Assembly (NCBI GenBank): GCA_023435895.1
Contig: JAEZLH010000028.1
Span: 248,001 to 312,000, forward strand
Origin: Bacillota bacterium
GTDB taxonomy: Bacteria > Bacillota > Clostridia > Lachnospirales > Lachnospiraceae
Length of the DNA stretch: 64,000 nucleotides
Reading direction: 5' to 3'
Made by a program: the position numbers and the translations under genes. Numbering within the stretch: position 1 is the stretch's first letter; every line of letters starts with the position of its first letter. Below, piece after piece: positions 55,678 to 64,000 of the stretch. A model generated the notes under the pieces. It was given only the letters and a program-made list of their open reading frames with translations. It was not told the DNA's origin and did no database searches.

Positions 55678-56022
55678 CTCCAGCTAAAATAGCCATACCT
55701 ACTGGATTAGTAACAAATAATGGAGCAAGAAAAGCAGAAAACCATAATTTCCCTCCGTCATCAAATCTCATAACAGGATTATTACCACAGTAAGCAAATA
55801 AATTCTTATCTGTGAATTTTGTAGGAGTGGTCATTAACGTTTCTGTTTCATCCGCATTTAAGAACCTTCCCCACTCTGGATTATAATACCTACTCTGTAA
55901 ATAATACAGTCCTGACTCGCTATCATAATAATAACTACGATATCTGATCGGATTAATTAACCCTATATTACCGCTATCCGTTATTGCATTTCCTGAACTA
56001 TCCTTAACTGATGCAAGAAGAT
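55634..56022 (-). pseudogene. Rhs core 3' end (WapA/RhsA-type)
   Basis: Residues GLINPIRYRSYYYDSESGLY, YLQSRYYNPEWGRFLNADE and DKNLFAYCGNNPVMRFDDGG form the conserved Rhs-associated core end. The frame has no start codon and its upstream part is replaced at about 56030 by the prophage portal gene. So only the last repeat and junction survive, with a hydrophobic stretch after it (FLAPLFVTNPVGMAILAGVG). Confidence 0.85.
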
Positions 56023-56066
56023 GCTACTGCTAACCATCATTGAATGTTAAGATATCCATATTTATT

Positions 56067-56839
56067 TTAGGCAACAGATAACTGTTTTGAGGTATATTCC
56101 TCTGTACTGTCAATGCCAACTATACCACCCTTTTTCGCTGCTTCATCAAACCGTCACCTGAATTCCTCAGTACTCTTTCTACATCTGCAGAATCGAGCAT
56201 AGCCTTTTTCTGTTTCAGCAATCCTCGAACCTTGTTTGATACCGATAAAGCCTCAATTAATCCTTCGTCTGATGCTTTTATCATATCTAAAGTGTTGTAG
56301 ATTGGGTTATTTCCTTCACCTGATACGTCATATGAGTTATAAAACTTTCTCAGAATTACTATTTCCTCAACCCAAAGAGTATATTGCCGCCCTTCGTAGT
56401 CTGTGAACTTGACCGCATACCCTCCGCCTTCAACCGGCAGGAATTCGAAATTACTATAGCTTATTGGAATTATTGACTCAGGAATTACCATATTCCCCGA
56501 TGTAGTCCATGATATGTATGCCAATGCAGTGGTTTTATGCTCCCGTTGTGTTATTAACTTATACTTTAAATCAAATCCGGTCATTAACGCATTCGGCTGC
56601 ATATTGAGCAACCTTGCATATGGGCTCCTTCGCTTTATTTCCTTTATCCGTCCGTTTTCATCTACAACAACATGCATTGCTTCGGCTTTGGCTGCATGTG
56701 TAGCGATACAATCAATAATTGCTCTTACCGTCTCTTGCTCATACAAATCCTTATTCCATGGAGATGATCTCGAATAATAAGAACCAATGCTCAAAAATCT
56801 GGTTTTAATTCTTTCAAAAAATTTACTGAATAATCCCAC
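56067..56839 (-). pseudogene. HK97-type phage portal protein, frameshifted and truncated
   Basis: GTG at 56839 with GGGGGTGATAGC before it. Residues 1-~230 are a normal portal N-terminal half (KDLYEQETVRAIIDCIATHA, ARLLNMQPNALMTGFDLKYK, ILRKFYNSYDVSGEGNNP). The frame breaks near 56155: it reads VLRNSGDG then LMKQRKRVV-stop, while another frame continues RFDEAAKKGGIVGIDSTEEY. The C-terminal half is missing, cut off by the Rhs fragment. Confidence 0.85.
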
Positions 56840-56854
56840 TTTGCTATCACCCCC

Positions 56855-58522
56855 TTATTTTACATATGGCATATATTCATCGTAATGCTTTACGTAACCA
56901 ACCCATGCATTTAGCAGAGAAACCATTCCATCAATACGCCTATGCTGTTGTATCTTGACTGGCTGTATTGGCTCAATGCCATCTTTATTTGATGATTTCT
57001 TAGCCGTATTATGTAAGCACCATCGTAATATAGGATTGTTTTGGTAGATCACTTTGTGTTCTTCAAATGCAGCTCCCATTTCCTTCATTGACTGGCTCCA
57101 TGTAAAAGGTCCCTGTGCTGTTTTTTCCATTTCAAATCCCCATTCTTCCATTTCAGGAACCCAATAGCCTGATAACGCTCGGTCATAGCATATCCATAAT
57201 GGCCTTATGTTAAATTCCTTTACCATCTTTACGAACCATTTGGTTACATCACCGTAATCTACTTGTGCGCCATCACAAATTGTAAGCCATTCCTGTTCCG
57301 CCCATAATTTATAAGGCGCTTCTTTCGATGTGGTCATATCTAATTTATCTATCCGGCTTTTGGGAAGAAAATAATGTTGAAGCACATAGATATTATCATC
57401 CTTTGGCTTGCGTATCAGTAATGTAGCACAGGTCAAGTCTGTGGTTGCCGACAAATCACACCCACCTATTGCGTATGATTTTTTCAGATACTCTATATCA
57501 GTAACTTTTTCATTGACTATCGCTTCAAATGGTAGCCATGTGCTCTTTTCATTTTGTTTCATGTTGAAGTCCTTGGTTAATAATGTTGGAAGATATCCCG
57601 GATCAGTCTTAGCCCGCTGAACATCATCCGCAAGTTGAACGTATTTCTTAATTGTTCCAAGTCCAGGGTTCGCCTTGATCCACATTTTTGGATTCGTCCA
57701 TTCATCCAGAGAATCCAATTTATAAATAATGGGCAACAACCGGTCATCTTGAATATTACCTAAAGCAACGTCACCACCGCGGTCATGCAGCTGGTCATAA
57801 ATCCCTTCCCGAACAAATCCGCTGGTAGTGATACATCCAAGTAATGGTTGCCGTCTTGCTTTCATTCCTTGCTTAAGGACATCATACATATTTCTGTCGC
57901 GCTGCTCATGTACTTCATCTAAGGCAACAAAGTGAATATTTAAACCATCAAGTGTTTTACTTTCACTTGGTAAAGGCTTCATGATTGACCTGGTTATCTT
58001 AAACGATAACCCTTCACGTGTTGACTTTATTAATGCTCTTAGTTCACTCGATTGATCTACAATTGCCTTTGCGACATTATAAACAATTTTAGCCTGATCG
58101 AGCTTCGTAGCGGCGCTGTATATTTCTGCCCCATCTTCTCCATCTGCTGCCAGCATATAATCCGCTATGCATCCACTTAAGAAAGACTTGCCGTGTTTTC
58201 GTGGAACCTCGAAGAAATATTCCCTAAATCGACGGTATCCTGTGTCTTTCTCAAGGAAGCCAAACAATGCTTGAAGGAAAGCTTTTTGAAAAAGTTCAAG
58301 CTTAACTAATTGTCCAGCTTTTTCACCCTGGTAATGTCGGCAGAAGGTTTCAATAAACGTGATTATGTGGTTCCCAACATCTTCGTCAAAATAAAAAAGA
58401 AATGGATGTTTGACTGGCAACTCCATTTCTTCTACAAGCCTTTTATATACTGTTTTTATTTCTTGGCACGCTTCTATTTTACCGGTTGATATTAACTCAT
58501 AATACTCTTTGACATAATTCAA
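56855..58522 (-). CDS. terL: Phage terminase large subunit
   Basis: 555 residues, full length. Walker A VPRKHGKSFLSG, Walker B FVALDEVHEQRD, nuclease Asp residues in GCDLSATTDLTC and WICYDRALSG, and a C-terminal DGMVSLLNAW. Packages phage DNA. Starts at TTG with GGCGGTGATA upstream. It appears intact though its neighbours are broken. Confidence 0.93.
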   Translation of the reverse strand: MNYVKEYYELISTGKIEACQEIKTVYKRLVEEMELPVKHPFLFYFDEDVGNHIITFIETFCRHYQGEKAGQLVKLELFQKAFLQALFGFLEKDTGYRRFREYFFEVPRKHGKSFLSGCIADYMLAADGEDGAEIYSAATKLDQAKIVYNVAKAIVDQSSELRALIKSTREGLSFKITRSIMKPLPSESKTLDGLNIHFVALDEVHEQRDRNMYDVLKQGMKARRQPLLGCITTSGFVREGIYDQLHDRGGDVALGNIQDDRLLPIIYKLDSLDEWTNPKMWIKANPGLGTIKKYVQLADDVQRAKTDPGYLPTLLTKDFNMKQNEKSTWLPFEAIVNEKVTDIEYLKKSYAIGGCDLSATTDLTCATLLIRKPKDDNIYVLQHYFLPKSRIDKLDMTTSKEAPYKLWAEQEWLTICDGAQVDYGDVTKWFVKMVKEFNIRPLWICYDRALSGYWVPEMEEWGFEMEKTAQGPFTWSQSMKEMGAAFEEHKVIYQNNPILRWCLHNTAKKSSNKDGIEPIQPVKIQQHRRIDGMVSLLNAWVGYVKHYDEYMPYVK

Positions 58523-58587
58523 TTTGTATCACCGCCGGTTTTTGGTTTACCCTGAATAATAAATTGTGCCAAGGCTTCCCCAGCTTG

Positions 58588-58923
58588 TTACAGTTTATTT
58601 TCCTTATCCTCAGGAAGCAAATCTGTTAATTGTTTTATCACACTTGTATAATTTATTATCATTGTATTATAAATTTCAATTTCGCTTGATTTTTTAAATC
58701 CCTTTTGATTTGCTCCATTTTGATATTCCTCAATGTATCCTTTAATATTAATAACAGATTGTAAATCTTCAAGCGTAACGGCCATGAAGGCAGCATTGCC
58801 AATTAACTTGTCTACTGTCTTTCGCTTATTTTCAGGTAACTCTTTATAGATAGTATTAAGCTTTTTTACTTCTGAGTAAATGCGTTCTTCTTTTCTTAAA
58901 TCCTGTTCTGTTTTTGGCATCAT
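58588..58923 (-). CDS. Phage terminase small subunit, P27 family
   Basis: 111 residues beginning MMPKTEQDLRKEER; the helical pattern NKRKTVDKLIGNAAFMAVTL and EIYNTMIINYTSVIKQL match the P27-type small terminases. Directly upstream of the large subunit, 65 bp. AGGAGGTGGT precedes the ATG. Confidence 0.8.
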   Translation of the reverse strand: MMPKTEQDLRKEERIYSEVKKLNTIYKELPENKRKTVDKLIGNAAFMAVTLEDLQSVINIKGYIEEYQNGANQKGFKKSSEIEIYNTMIINYTSVIKQLTDLLPEDKENKL

Positions 58924-59011
58924 ACCACCTCCTGGCTACACCCCCTTATGCGTGAACCGTCCGGCTATTTAAGAGACTAACTCCAACGGTCTTCCGTGGG
59001 TATTTAAGATA

Positions 59012-59350
59012 TTAGACGACGGGGGGTATAGTTTTTATTAAGTATCCATTCTCATCGAAAGAAAAATTATTATCAGTATCAGTTTTCTTATTTTTGTTTT
59101 TTATTCCAACAATCTTTTGGTCTCTATGTATTGCAAAGTGACAGTCCTTGCATAAGGAGATAAGGTTGCCCTCATTGCTTGTTATATTGGGATCACTTAT
59201 GTTCGCTGCTGTTAACCATTCCACATGATGTACTTCCTCTGCCGGCTTACCACATTGAACACATTTATATTTATCTCGTTTAAGTATGTACTCCCGAATA
59301 TCTCGCCACTGCTTGCTATTATAGAACGGCTTACTGAATCTCTATGCCAT
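59012..59350 (-). pseudogene. HNH endonuclease, nonsense codon at position 3
   Basis: From ATG at 59350 the frame reads MA, TAG, then RFSKPFYNSKQWRDIREYIL, CVQCGKPAEEVHHVEWLTAAN and LISLCKDCHFAIH: a complete phage HNH nuclease with zinc cysteines, upstream of terS as usual. The internal GTG at 59224 would give only the second half. AGGATAGG precedes the ATG. Confidence 0.8.
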
Positions 59351-59637
59351 TATTTACCTATCCTTATGTTACGTCATACATGTGAGCTTTTTCCATCTGT
59401 GGTCATTCTATATAAAATAAATACATTTAATAATTGTATTTTATGTCATTTATTGGTATAATATATCTGCTACTGATTAGGAGCTTTTACATAATATATA
59501 TTTCATCGGATGGCCATATCCACGCTCTGTATCGGTAGTACTTGATCCATTTCCATAATTATTCCCGTCCCTAAGACATTGGCATTCATATTTATATGAT
59601 ATAAGACCAAACACTTCAGATAAGGAGGAATACATTA
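59351..59637. other. Gap with an uncertain minus-strand ORF
   Basis: About 290 bp. A 52-codon minus frame (59477-59635) with Cys and Gly-rich GNGSSTTDTERGYGHP is open but has no ribosome site. Otherwise nothing. Confidence 0.25.
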
Positions 59638-59808
59638 GTGGATATGGCGAATGTTTTAAAAGATTTTAGCTTGTTACTATTAGGCGTATATGGTATCCAT
59701 TTTTTTCAATGGATCCGTAAATTCATAATTAGACATGAAAATATTTTTTACTTTTTCTGTTTAGTGCTTTTCTTTATAATTATTATTTGTATTGTACACA
59801 ATGTCTAA
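59638..59808 (+). CDS. Small membrane protein of the prophage region
   Basis: 56 residues from a GTG with AAGGAGGAA nine bases before. Two hydrophobic segments (about 10-25 and 37-55), one basic stretch between (WIRKFIIRH). Followed by a terminator after 12 bp, a self-contained unit, opposite to the packaging genes. Could be a small phage membrane protein, a holin-like protein or toxin of a type I pair; no family recognised. Confidence 0.65.
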   Translation: MDMANVLKDFSLLLLGVYGIHFFQWIRKFIIRHENIFYFFCLVLFFIIIICIVHNV

Positions 59809-59820
59809 CGTAATAAGCCT

Positions 59821-59855
59821 TAAAAGAGAGCTACTGGCCAATAGCTCTCTTTTTC
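59821..59855. terminator. Rho-independent terminator after the small membrane protein
   Basis: AAAAGAGAGCTA/TAGCTCTCTTTTT stem with a 7-nt loop and a clear T-run on the plus strand. Confidence 0.9.
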
Positions 59856-59894
59856 GTAACAATAAAAAGCACCCCTAAGGATGCTCTTTTATTA

Positions 59895-60099
59895 TCATTT
59901 TTCAGTTCTACCTACAAATTTACCACTGTCATCTGAAATCCTTATATTCTCTTTATTGAGTCCAGTCATCTCTTTGCAAAAGCGACACTCTATTTTATAT
60001 CCACTCATAGTTATAGCATCAAGGTTGTTCATACTGACAAAATTAATAGTTATCAAATATCTTACCACACGTTTCGCATTTAACTTGATTTTTATTCAA
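59895..60099 (-). pseudogene. Small phage zinc-ribbon protein, frameshifted
   Basis: A frame with TTG start (GGAGG 11 bases before) gives NKNQVKCETCGKIFDNY-stop; another frame continues MNNLDAITMSGYKIECRFCK, giving two CxxC pairs as in zinc ribbons. Break near 60045. The 45-codon second half (59895-60032) has its own ATG but no site. Confidence 0.5.
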
Positions 60100-60210
60100 T
60101 CCCTAGTTAACCTCCTCCTTTTATGCAAATAATACCACCATATTTCAAATAAAGCAGTGTTTAATGCTTTTTCATGTGATATATTGAATATACCAAAGAA
60201 GTACAATCAT

Positions 60211-60378
60211 TTATTTAGCAATTCTAATCCTACACCGTTCATCCGGTACCCATTCACTATATACCGAACTTGATGAACCTCTCTCAGTTCTATGTATTCC
60301 GCATATGTGCATTGTCCATAATGGGCACGCTCTGCATATGGATGGTTTCTTATCTGCTATTATTCTATATATCTTCAC
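60211..60378 (-). CDS. Small cysteine-containing phage protein
   Basis: 55 residues from a GTG at 60378 (TAGGAG seven bases before). Contains CRACPLW and HICGIHRTERG, and ends DERCRIRIAK. A compact zinc-binding-like protein of unknown role; follows a short terminator. Confidence 0.55.
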   Translation of the reverse strand: MKIYRIIADKKPSICRACPLWTMHICGIHRTERGSSSSVYSEWVPDERCRIRIAK

Positions 60379-60405
60379 TGGGCATCTCCTAAATTTAAAC
60401 ATAAT

Positions 60406-60429
60406 AAAAACCCGTAACTGAAGTTCGGG
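60406..60429 (-). terminator. Short terminator
   Basis: On the minus strand CCCGAACTTC/AGTTACGGG is followed by TTTTT, ending a transcript from 60534 before the next gene. The stem is short and imperfect. Confidence 0.6.
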
Positions 60430-60533
60430 CTATCTGCTTGTCTATTTTTTACCTTAGAGGTTATGTATTATGAGGATAAGATTTATGTTTAATATTTTAT
60501 TTTATTGATTTTTAAATTTATTTATGAAGCATA

Positions 60534-60647
60534 TTAAATTTTATTGTCATTTTCCCATTCACGTATATCTTTTATCACTAACCGTATAACATCTATTAGA
60601 TAAGCAATGGCAGTAATTAAAGCCGCCATACCGACCATGTCAACCAT
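60534..60647 (-). CDS. 37-residue small membrane protein
   Basis: MVDMVGMAALITAIAYLIDV then RLVIKDIREW, from an ATG with GGAGG nine bases before. One transmembrane helix followed by an amphipathic tail, the usual form of small phage membrane proteins. Too short for most callers. The ~160 bp to the left of the next gene hold a TGAGGCA/TGCCTCA hairpin only. Confidence 0.6.
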   Translation of the reverse strand: MVDMVGMAALITAIAYLIDVIRLVIKDIREWENDNKI

Positions 60648-60811
60648 GAAAATGTTCCTCCATATTCAGTTAATATTAATTACTCTATTATCTGCAACAT
60701 GGTTGAATATTATTCAAAGTGGGTTTGATGAGGCACCAGCCAAAACTGAATGCCTCATATCTTTTATTTTCTATGATATCATAATATACTAAAAGCATGT
60801 CCTTGCGGTGG

Positions 60812-61219
60812 TCATCTTTTATTCTTATCAAGTAAGAAAAAGAAATATCTTCTGGCAGCATAAAAATCTTTTCTGCAACACGGCATTCCCATCATGTCTT
60901 CCAAATACCAACATGGTACTTCCTCCGTTACTGATTTGATTATGTATGGATATAACACTGAATCTGTTTGTATTGCTGTCTGTTCAATTAACTCACATTT
61001 TGCTTGTAATTCTGTCCTTCTTATAGCAAGCGCTGCGGTAGCATCTTCCCCGCTTGTTGCTAATGGCATATCGGTAATCTGTTTGCTTTTCACTGTATCC
61101 TTTTTGTAAGTGAGTTCATCTCGCCATTCAGGATACTGTTCACAGAACCCACAAAGCTCTTTGTATCGCTTAGATGATATTCCGTAATCATCTAACTTTA
61201 GACTCCTCTTATTTGGCAT
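60812..61219 (-). CDS. Phage protein of unknown function (upstream of the packaging genes)
   Basis: 135 residues with GGAGGACGT before the ATG. Soluble, alpha-helical by look, with several Tyr and Cys (SSKRYKELCGFCEQYPEWRD; VPCWYLEDMMGMPCCRKDFY). Proteins of this size upstream of terS in clostridial prophages are often late transcription activators or ArpU-like; no firm link. Confidence 0.65.
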   Translation of the reverse strand: MPNKRSLKLDDYGISSKRYKELCGFCEQYPEWRDELTYKKDTVKSKQITDMPLATSGEDATAALAIRRTELQAKCELIEQTAIQTDSVLYPYIIKSVTEEVPCWYLEDMMGMPCCRKDFYAARRYFFFLLDKNKR

Positions 61220-61236
61220 GTAACGTCCTCCTGGAA

Positions 61237-61491
61237 CTAATAATGGTTATTTACCCTGAATTGAGGTCTATATATTGGATTTTGTCTTATCTTTTCAAAA
61301 TCAGCGGATAAAGGATAATAAAGATTTACCCTTGGATGAATATATTTATTTGAATAACCATAAGGAACATTCCTTAATGCCAGTATGTAAATAATTTGGA
61401 TATTCAAAACATAATCTTTAATTTCACGCTCGGCAACATGTTTTAACCCGTAACTCGAATGCGTATTATAATTAATGGATTTTCTCGTCAT
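61237..61491 (-). pseudogene. Phage protein, 5' end uncertain
   Basis: The ORF from ATG 61491 (no ribosome site) reads NTHSSYGLKHVAEREIKDY and ends PRVNLYYPLSADFEKIR. The frame stays open upstream past 61700 with plausible residues (WNKVETWIDNELIPFMTRK) but no start codon. Probably a longer phage gene that has lost its start. Confidence 0.45.
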
Positions 61492-61614
61492 AAAGGGAAT
61501 AAGTTCGTTATCTATCCATGTTTCTACTTTGTTCCAATGCTCTTCTGTACAATCAATGATAGATTCTTTAAAATTTACTGTTGGACAAATAAATTCAGTT
61601 TCATTAACTCTTAT

Positions 61615-61779
61615 ATGAGAATGAAAAATTTCTATGCTAGAGAAGGGAATAAGTGCTATATAGATGCATGTGAAGTAAAGACATTAAAAGACGATATTTT
61701 AACATTTACTAAATTCAAATTAAGCGAATTAATGGGAAAACATATTAAGCATGAAGAAGCTGATCAGCTTAGTAAATAA
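61615..61779 (+). CDS. Small acidic protein of the prophage end
   Basis: 54 residues, KNFYAREGNKCYIDACEVK then KLSELMGKHIKHEEADQ. Overlaps the upstream extension of the minus-strand frame, so only one of the two is real in full. No clear ribosome site. Unknown. Confidence 0.4.
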   Translation: MRMKNFYAREGNKCYIDACEVKTLKDDILTFTKFKLSELMGKHIKHEEADQLSK

Positions 61780-61907
61780 AAAACTCCCAGTGATACTAAT
61801 ACTAGAAATCTATATATAAGTTACTTCTAGCAAGATTTCCTAGTAACAATTATTGGAACTTCAAGTGATATCTTTAAGAACCCAAAATCTAAATTGAGGT
61901 GAAAATC

Positions 61908-62120
61908 ATGAAATTCGGAATAAGAACACCAAGTCTTAAGAAAAGTCTTAAAGCCAGGACAACCGGAAGAGCCACTAGAACTGTCAAGAAATCCCTGATA
62001 CCGGGCTATGGTAAGAAAGGGATGGGATGGATTAAAAACCCTAGGAAAGCGGCGTATGGCAAGGTATACAACAAGACATCTATTAGTCTTTTCTCATTAT
62101 TGAAAAAGTTATTGAAATAA
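61908..62120 (+). CDS. Small basic phage protein
   Basis: 70 residues, MKFGIRTPSLKKSLKARTTG, highly basic, with YGKKGMGWIKNPRKAAYGKV. TTGAGGTG precedes the ATG at 61908. This type of ~65-residue basic protein is frequent in Firmicutes prophages, function unknown. A hairpin (AAAGCCG/CGGCTTT, 62123-62153) follows. Confidence 0.75.
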   Translation: MKFGIRTPSLKKSLKARTTGRATRTVKKSLIPGYGKKGMGWIKNPRKAAYGKVYNKTSISLFSLLKKLLK

Positions 62121-62196
62121 CAAAAGCCGCTATGGATTTAACCGGACGGCTTTAAAATATATGTAATTTGAATATTCGATTAGTAATAAAGTAGAA

Positions 62197-62754
62197 TTAT
62201 ATTTTGAATTTCATGGCATAAAATACTGTTTGATCACTTTTCATTATTGAACAATCATCATTACATTTTTTACACTTTTTATTTCGTAATTTCTTCTTAA
62301 GTTTTTTAAGATCATCTTGATATGCTTCAAAATCTTTTAGTATTGTAAATTCACTCCTAATTATTTCCGCTATTTGATTATGTGTGCGGCACATGCAGAT
62401 TTTATCATTTGGCAATATTTTTTTAAGATTATATAACTCTCTCATAAATTCTTTTTGTGGGCATTTGTCCTGGTCTCTATTTTTAGAAATTTTTTGATTA
62501 ACCCAAATATATTTACTAAAAATATGGCTGCGAGACAATGCAAAATAATTAAGTGTAGTACTTTTAAGTTTTCTTCTTTCATAAAAAAATCCCAAAATAT
62601 ATGTACAAATGCAAAGAACAAGTATAATGAATTTTAGATATTGAGATTTATTAACCCATTCCAAAATTGCTAATAGAATAATAGGTATTGATAAAAAACA
62701 AATTAATATTGCTTCTGGGATATTATTATAAAATATTGACAGAATCCTTTTCAT
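62197..62754 (-). CDS. Unknown two-helix membrane protein with Cys-rich end
   Basis: 185 residues; transmembrane segments about 12-32 and 40-60, a long cytoplasmic part and a C-terminal KKLRNKKCKKCNDDCSIMK cluster that could hold a metal. No family recognised. Codon use is AT-rich like its neighbour, as accessory DNA often is. TTGAAGG-type site precedes (AAAGGAGAAACCG). Confidence 0.6.
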   Translation of the reverse strand: MKRILSIFYNNIPEAILICFLSIPIILLAILEWVNKSQYLKFIILVLCICTYILGFFYERRKLKSTTLNYFALSRSHIFSKYIWVNQKISKNRDQDKCPQKEFMRELYNLKKILPNDKICMCRTHNQIAEIIRSEFTILKDFEAYQDDLKKLKKKLRNKKCKKCNDDCSIMKSDQTVFYAMKFKI

Positions 62755-62933
62755 TTTCGGTTTCTCCTTTGAAGTTATTTATATTCAATGCATATATTAT
62801 GCTAGTTTTTATCAAATTAAAATCAATCCTAATCTGCTATTATACAATGGGTAGCACCGACCTATTCTCATAATTACATTTGTTAATTTACCATTAATTA
62901 ACATAACCTTATTGATAGTAGCTTAACTCAAAT

Positions 62934-63662
62934 TTAATATATTACTGATATAAATAATGGAATTAAAATTGATAATATCGTCGCAACTATTACTCCCCAA
63001 AAAATTTGTGTTCTTAATGTTTGTATTTTATCACTTCTTTGTACTTCTGATTCCCAATAAAAAATTATTGGTGGGAAAAAATAATCTCTAATTTTTTTAC
63101 TTATTATTACAATCATAAATATAATAGTTAAAAATATAGGCAAAATCAGATTAACTGCACTTGTTACATCTGATGATCCTCCATTCGAGCTACGTTTTGT
63201 GATTAATGTGTATGCTGCTAATATTACCCATGCAGCAAAAAATGTTGCACCCAAATGATAAGAAGAGGTTTTTGAAAATACTGTATAATACCAAGGTTGT
63301 TTATTCTTTTCCATTAATTTCTTAATCTTGCTTTCGAACAATATACAGTTATCAATATTATCCATTTGAAAATTCATATTTACAGTAGAATTATAAGCAA
63401 CCGTCGCTGACATTTTTGTATTAAATTCTAAATTAAAAGATGAATTTGCAGTTATCCTAAGGTGTTTAATTCTATTATTTTCAAAATTTTCATAAGAAAC
63501 CACTTCATCTAAAGAGTTAAAATCTATTGAATTTCCATTATCAAGTAACGCATTATATTTAATATTATTGAACTTACTCAATATGATTTCTTCCAATTCT
63601 TCTAAAAGTTTTTTTGTTACTACTATTGCCTTTTTGAATTTGAATCCTCCATATATTATCAA
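62934..63662 (-). CDS. Unknown membrane protein, accessory
   Basis: 242 residues from a TTG with AGGGGGAT seven bases before. A soluble N-terminal ~130 residues (possibly a beta domain, SSFNLEFNTKMSATVAYN), then three hydrophobic segments (about 135-153, 170-190, 218-241). No known family. Stands alone on the minus strand; AT-rich. Confidence 0.65.
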   Translation of the reverse strand: MIIYGGFKFKKAIVVTKKLLEELEEIILSKFNNIKYNALLDNGNSIDFNSLDEVVSYENFENNRIKHLRITANSSFNLEFNTKMSATVAYNSTVNMNFQMDNIDNCILFESKIKKLMEKNKQPWYYTVFSKTSSYHLGATFFAAWVILAAYTLITKRSSNGGSSDVTSAVNLILPIFLTIIFMIVIISKKIRDYFFPPIIFYWESEVQRSDKIQTLRTQIFWGVIVATILSILIPLFISVIY

Positions 63663-63753
63663 TTTTTATCCCCCTTTAATGTTATACCAACATAATATAA
63701 CATTATCTGCCAACTATCAATATTCAAATTGCCAATGTGTTATTAAATTCTCA

Positions 63754-63782
63754 TTGACCGTCGGGAACATACGTTCTATAAT
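63754..63782 (+). promoter_or_regulatory. Promoter with LexA (SOS) box in its spacer
   Basis: TTGACC (63754-63759), 17-bp spacer, TATAAT (63777-63782). The spacer holds GAACATACGTTC (63765-63776), a perfect match to the Gram-positive LexA core GAAC-N4-GTTC. The gene at 63802 starts 20 bp downstream. Confidence 0.85.
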
Positions 63783-63801
63783 ATCAATCAGAGGTGAAAA
63801 T

Positions 63802-64000
63802 ATGATTTTTCAAAGTTCAAAAAAGCAACCAGTCATCCGGCATCCACAAGGACACCCGGTTGTTGTAATTGTATCTTATAATACTGTTGGTGATTTTGTG
63901 CCACGGTACTTCTGCATTGAAGACGATAATTCAGAGTTATTCAAATATCAGGTCTCATCCATCAAGGCTACCAAGGATAAGCTCATGGTGAGAGCCTTTT
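63802..64000 (+). CDS. SOS-regulated protein of unknown function, N-terminal part
   Basis: Starts at ATG 63802 (GAGGTGAAAAT upstream) and runs off the edge after 66 codons: MIFQSSKKQPVIRHPQGHPV then VGDFVPRYFCIEDDNSELF. This opening resembles small proteins that precede Y-family DNA polymerases of clostridial SOS cassettes; the rest is outside the window. The SOS promoter is the best evidence. Confidence 0.75.
   Translation, partial: MIFQSSKKQPVIRHPQGHPVVVIVSYNTVGDFVPRYFCIEDDNSELFKYQVSSIKATKDKLMVRAF

Noticed and set aside
59477..59635. Minus-strand 52-codon frame with Cys and a GNGSSTTDTERGYGHP stretch
   Set aside because: No ribosome site, and its start overlaps the ribosome site of the plus-strand gene at 59638; kept only as an uncertain note.

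Overview
The window looks like chromosomal DNA of an anaerobic, plant-polysaccharide-using member of the Lachnospiraceae (Clostridia). This rests on AT-rich DNA, strong AGGAGG ribosome sites, GH3 glycosidases next to ABC and GPH sugar transporters and AraC regulators, an agr quorum locus, a long teichoic-acid/capsule operon, and Rhs and prophage remnants in the style of that family. Species is not determined. No rRNA, tRNA or CRISPR array was seen.

Layout. 1-6.1 kb: GH3 glycosidase (cut by the window edge), ABC sugar importer, divergent AraC regulator. 6.2-13.1 kb: a minus-strand dlt-like operon read as racemase, adenylation enzyme, carrier protein, MBOAT acyltransferase, DltD-like SGNH protein, lipoprotein, surface transglutaminase. 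13.5-16.2 kb: OmpR-type response regulator, histidine kinase and small membrane protein. 16.3-22.5 kb: sulfonate/nitrate/taurine-type ABC importer, LysR regulator, and a divergent type I phosphodiesterase. 22.6-24.6 kb: a large modular secreted protein. 24.7-28.1 kb: a complete agr-type system including a previously uncalled 42-residue pheromone precursor with serine instead of cysteine, a small membrane protein, a promoter with LytTR-type direct repeats, kinase and regulator. 28.3-42.3 kb: one long operon for a ribitol/glycerol-phosphate surface polymer (TarI, TarJ, several glycerophosphotransferases, LicD, acyltransferase, a second cytidylyltransferase, epimerase, 2-hydroxyacid dehydrogenase). 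42.5-46.5 kb: small housekeeping genes.

46.7-52.3 kb: an IS200 element has cut off the 5' part of an AraC gene; beside it are a GH3 enzyme carrying a 17-residue tandem repeat and a frameshifted GPH sugar transporter, so a beta-glucoside locus appears to be decaying. 52.4-56.0 kb: the 3' end of an Rhs polymorphic-toxin gene followed by toxin and immunity cassettes, several broken, with a 99-bp direct repeat after each cassette set, plus IS256 and CpaF fragments. 56.0-62.2 kb: a prophage remnant (broken portal, intact large and small terminase, broken HNH nuclease and several tiny genes). 62.2-64 kb: two unknown membrane proteins and a gene starting under a near-consensus promoter with a LexA/SOS box in its spacer.

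The best candidates for something not well described are the dlt-like operon with its own racemase and a cysteine in the SGNH nucleophile position, the serine-lactone agr system whose promoter lies inside the upstream terminator, and the repeat-bounded orphan Rhs cassettes.
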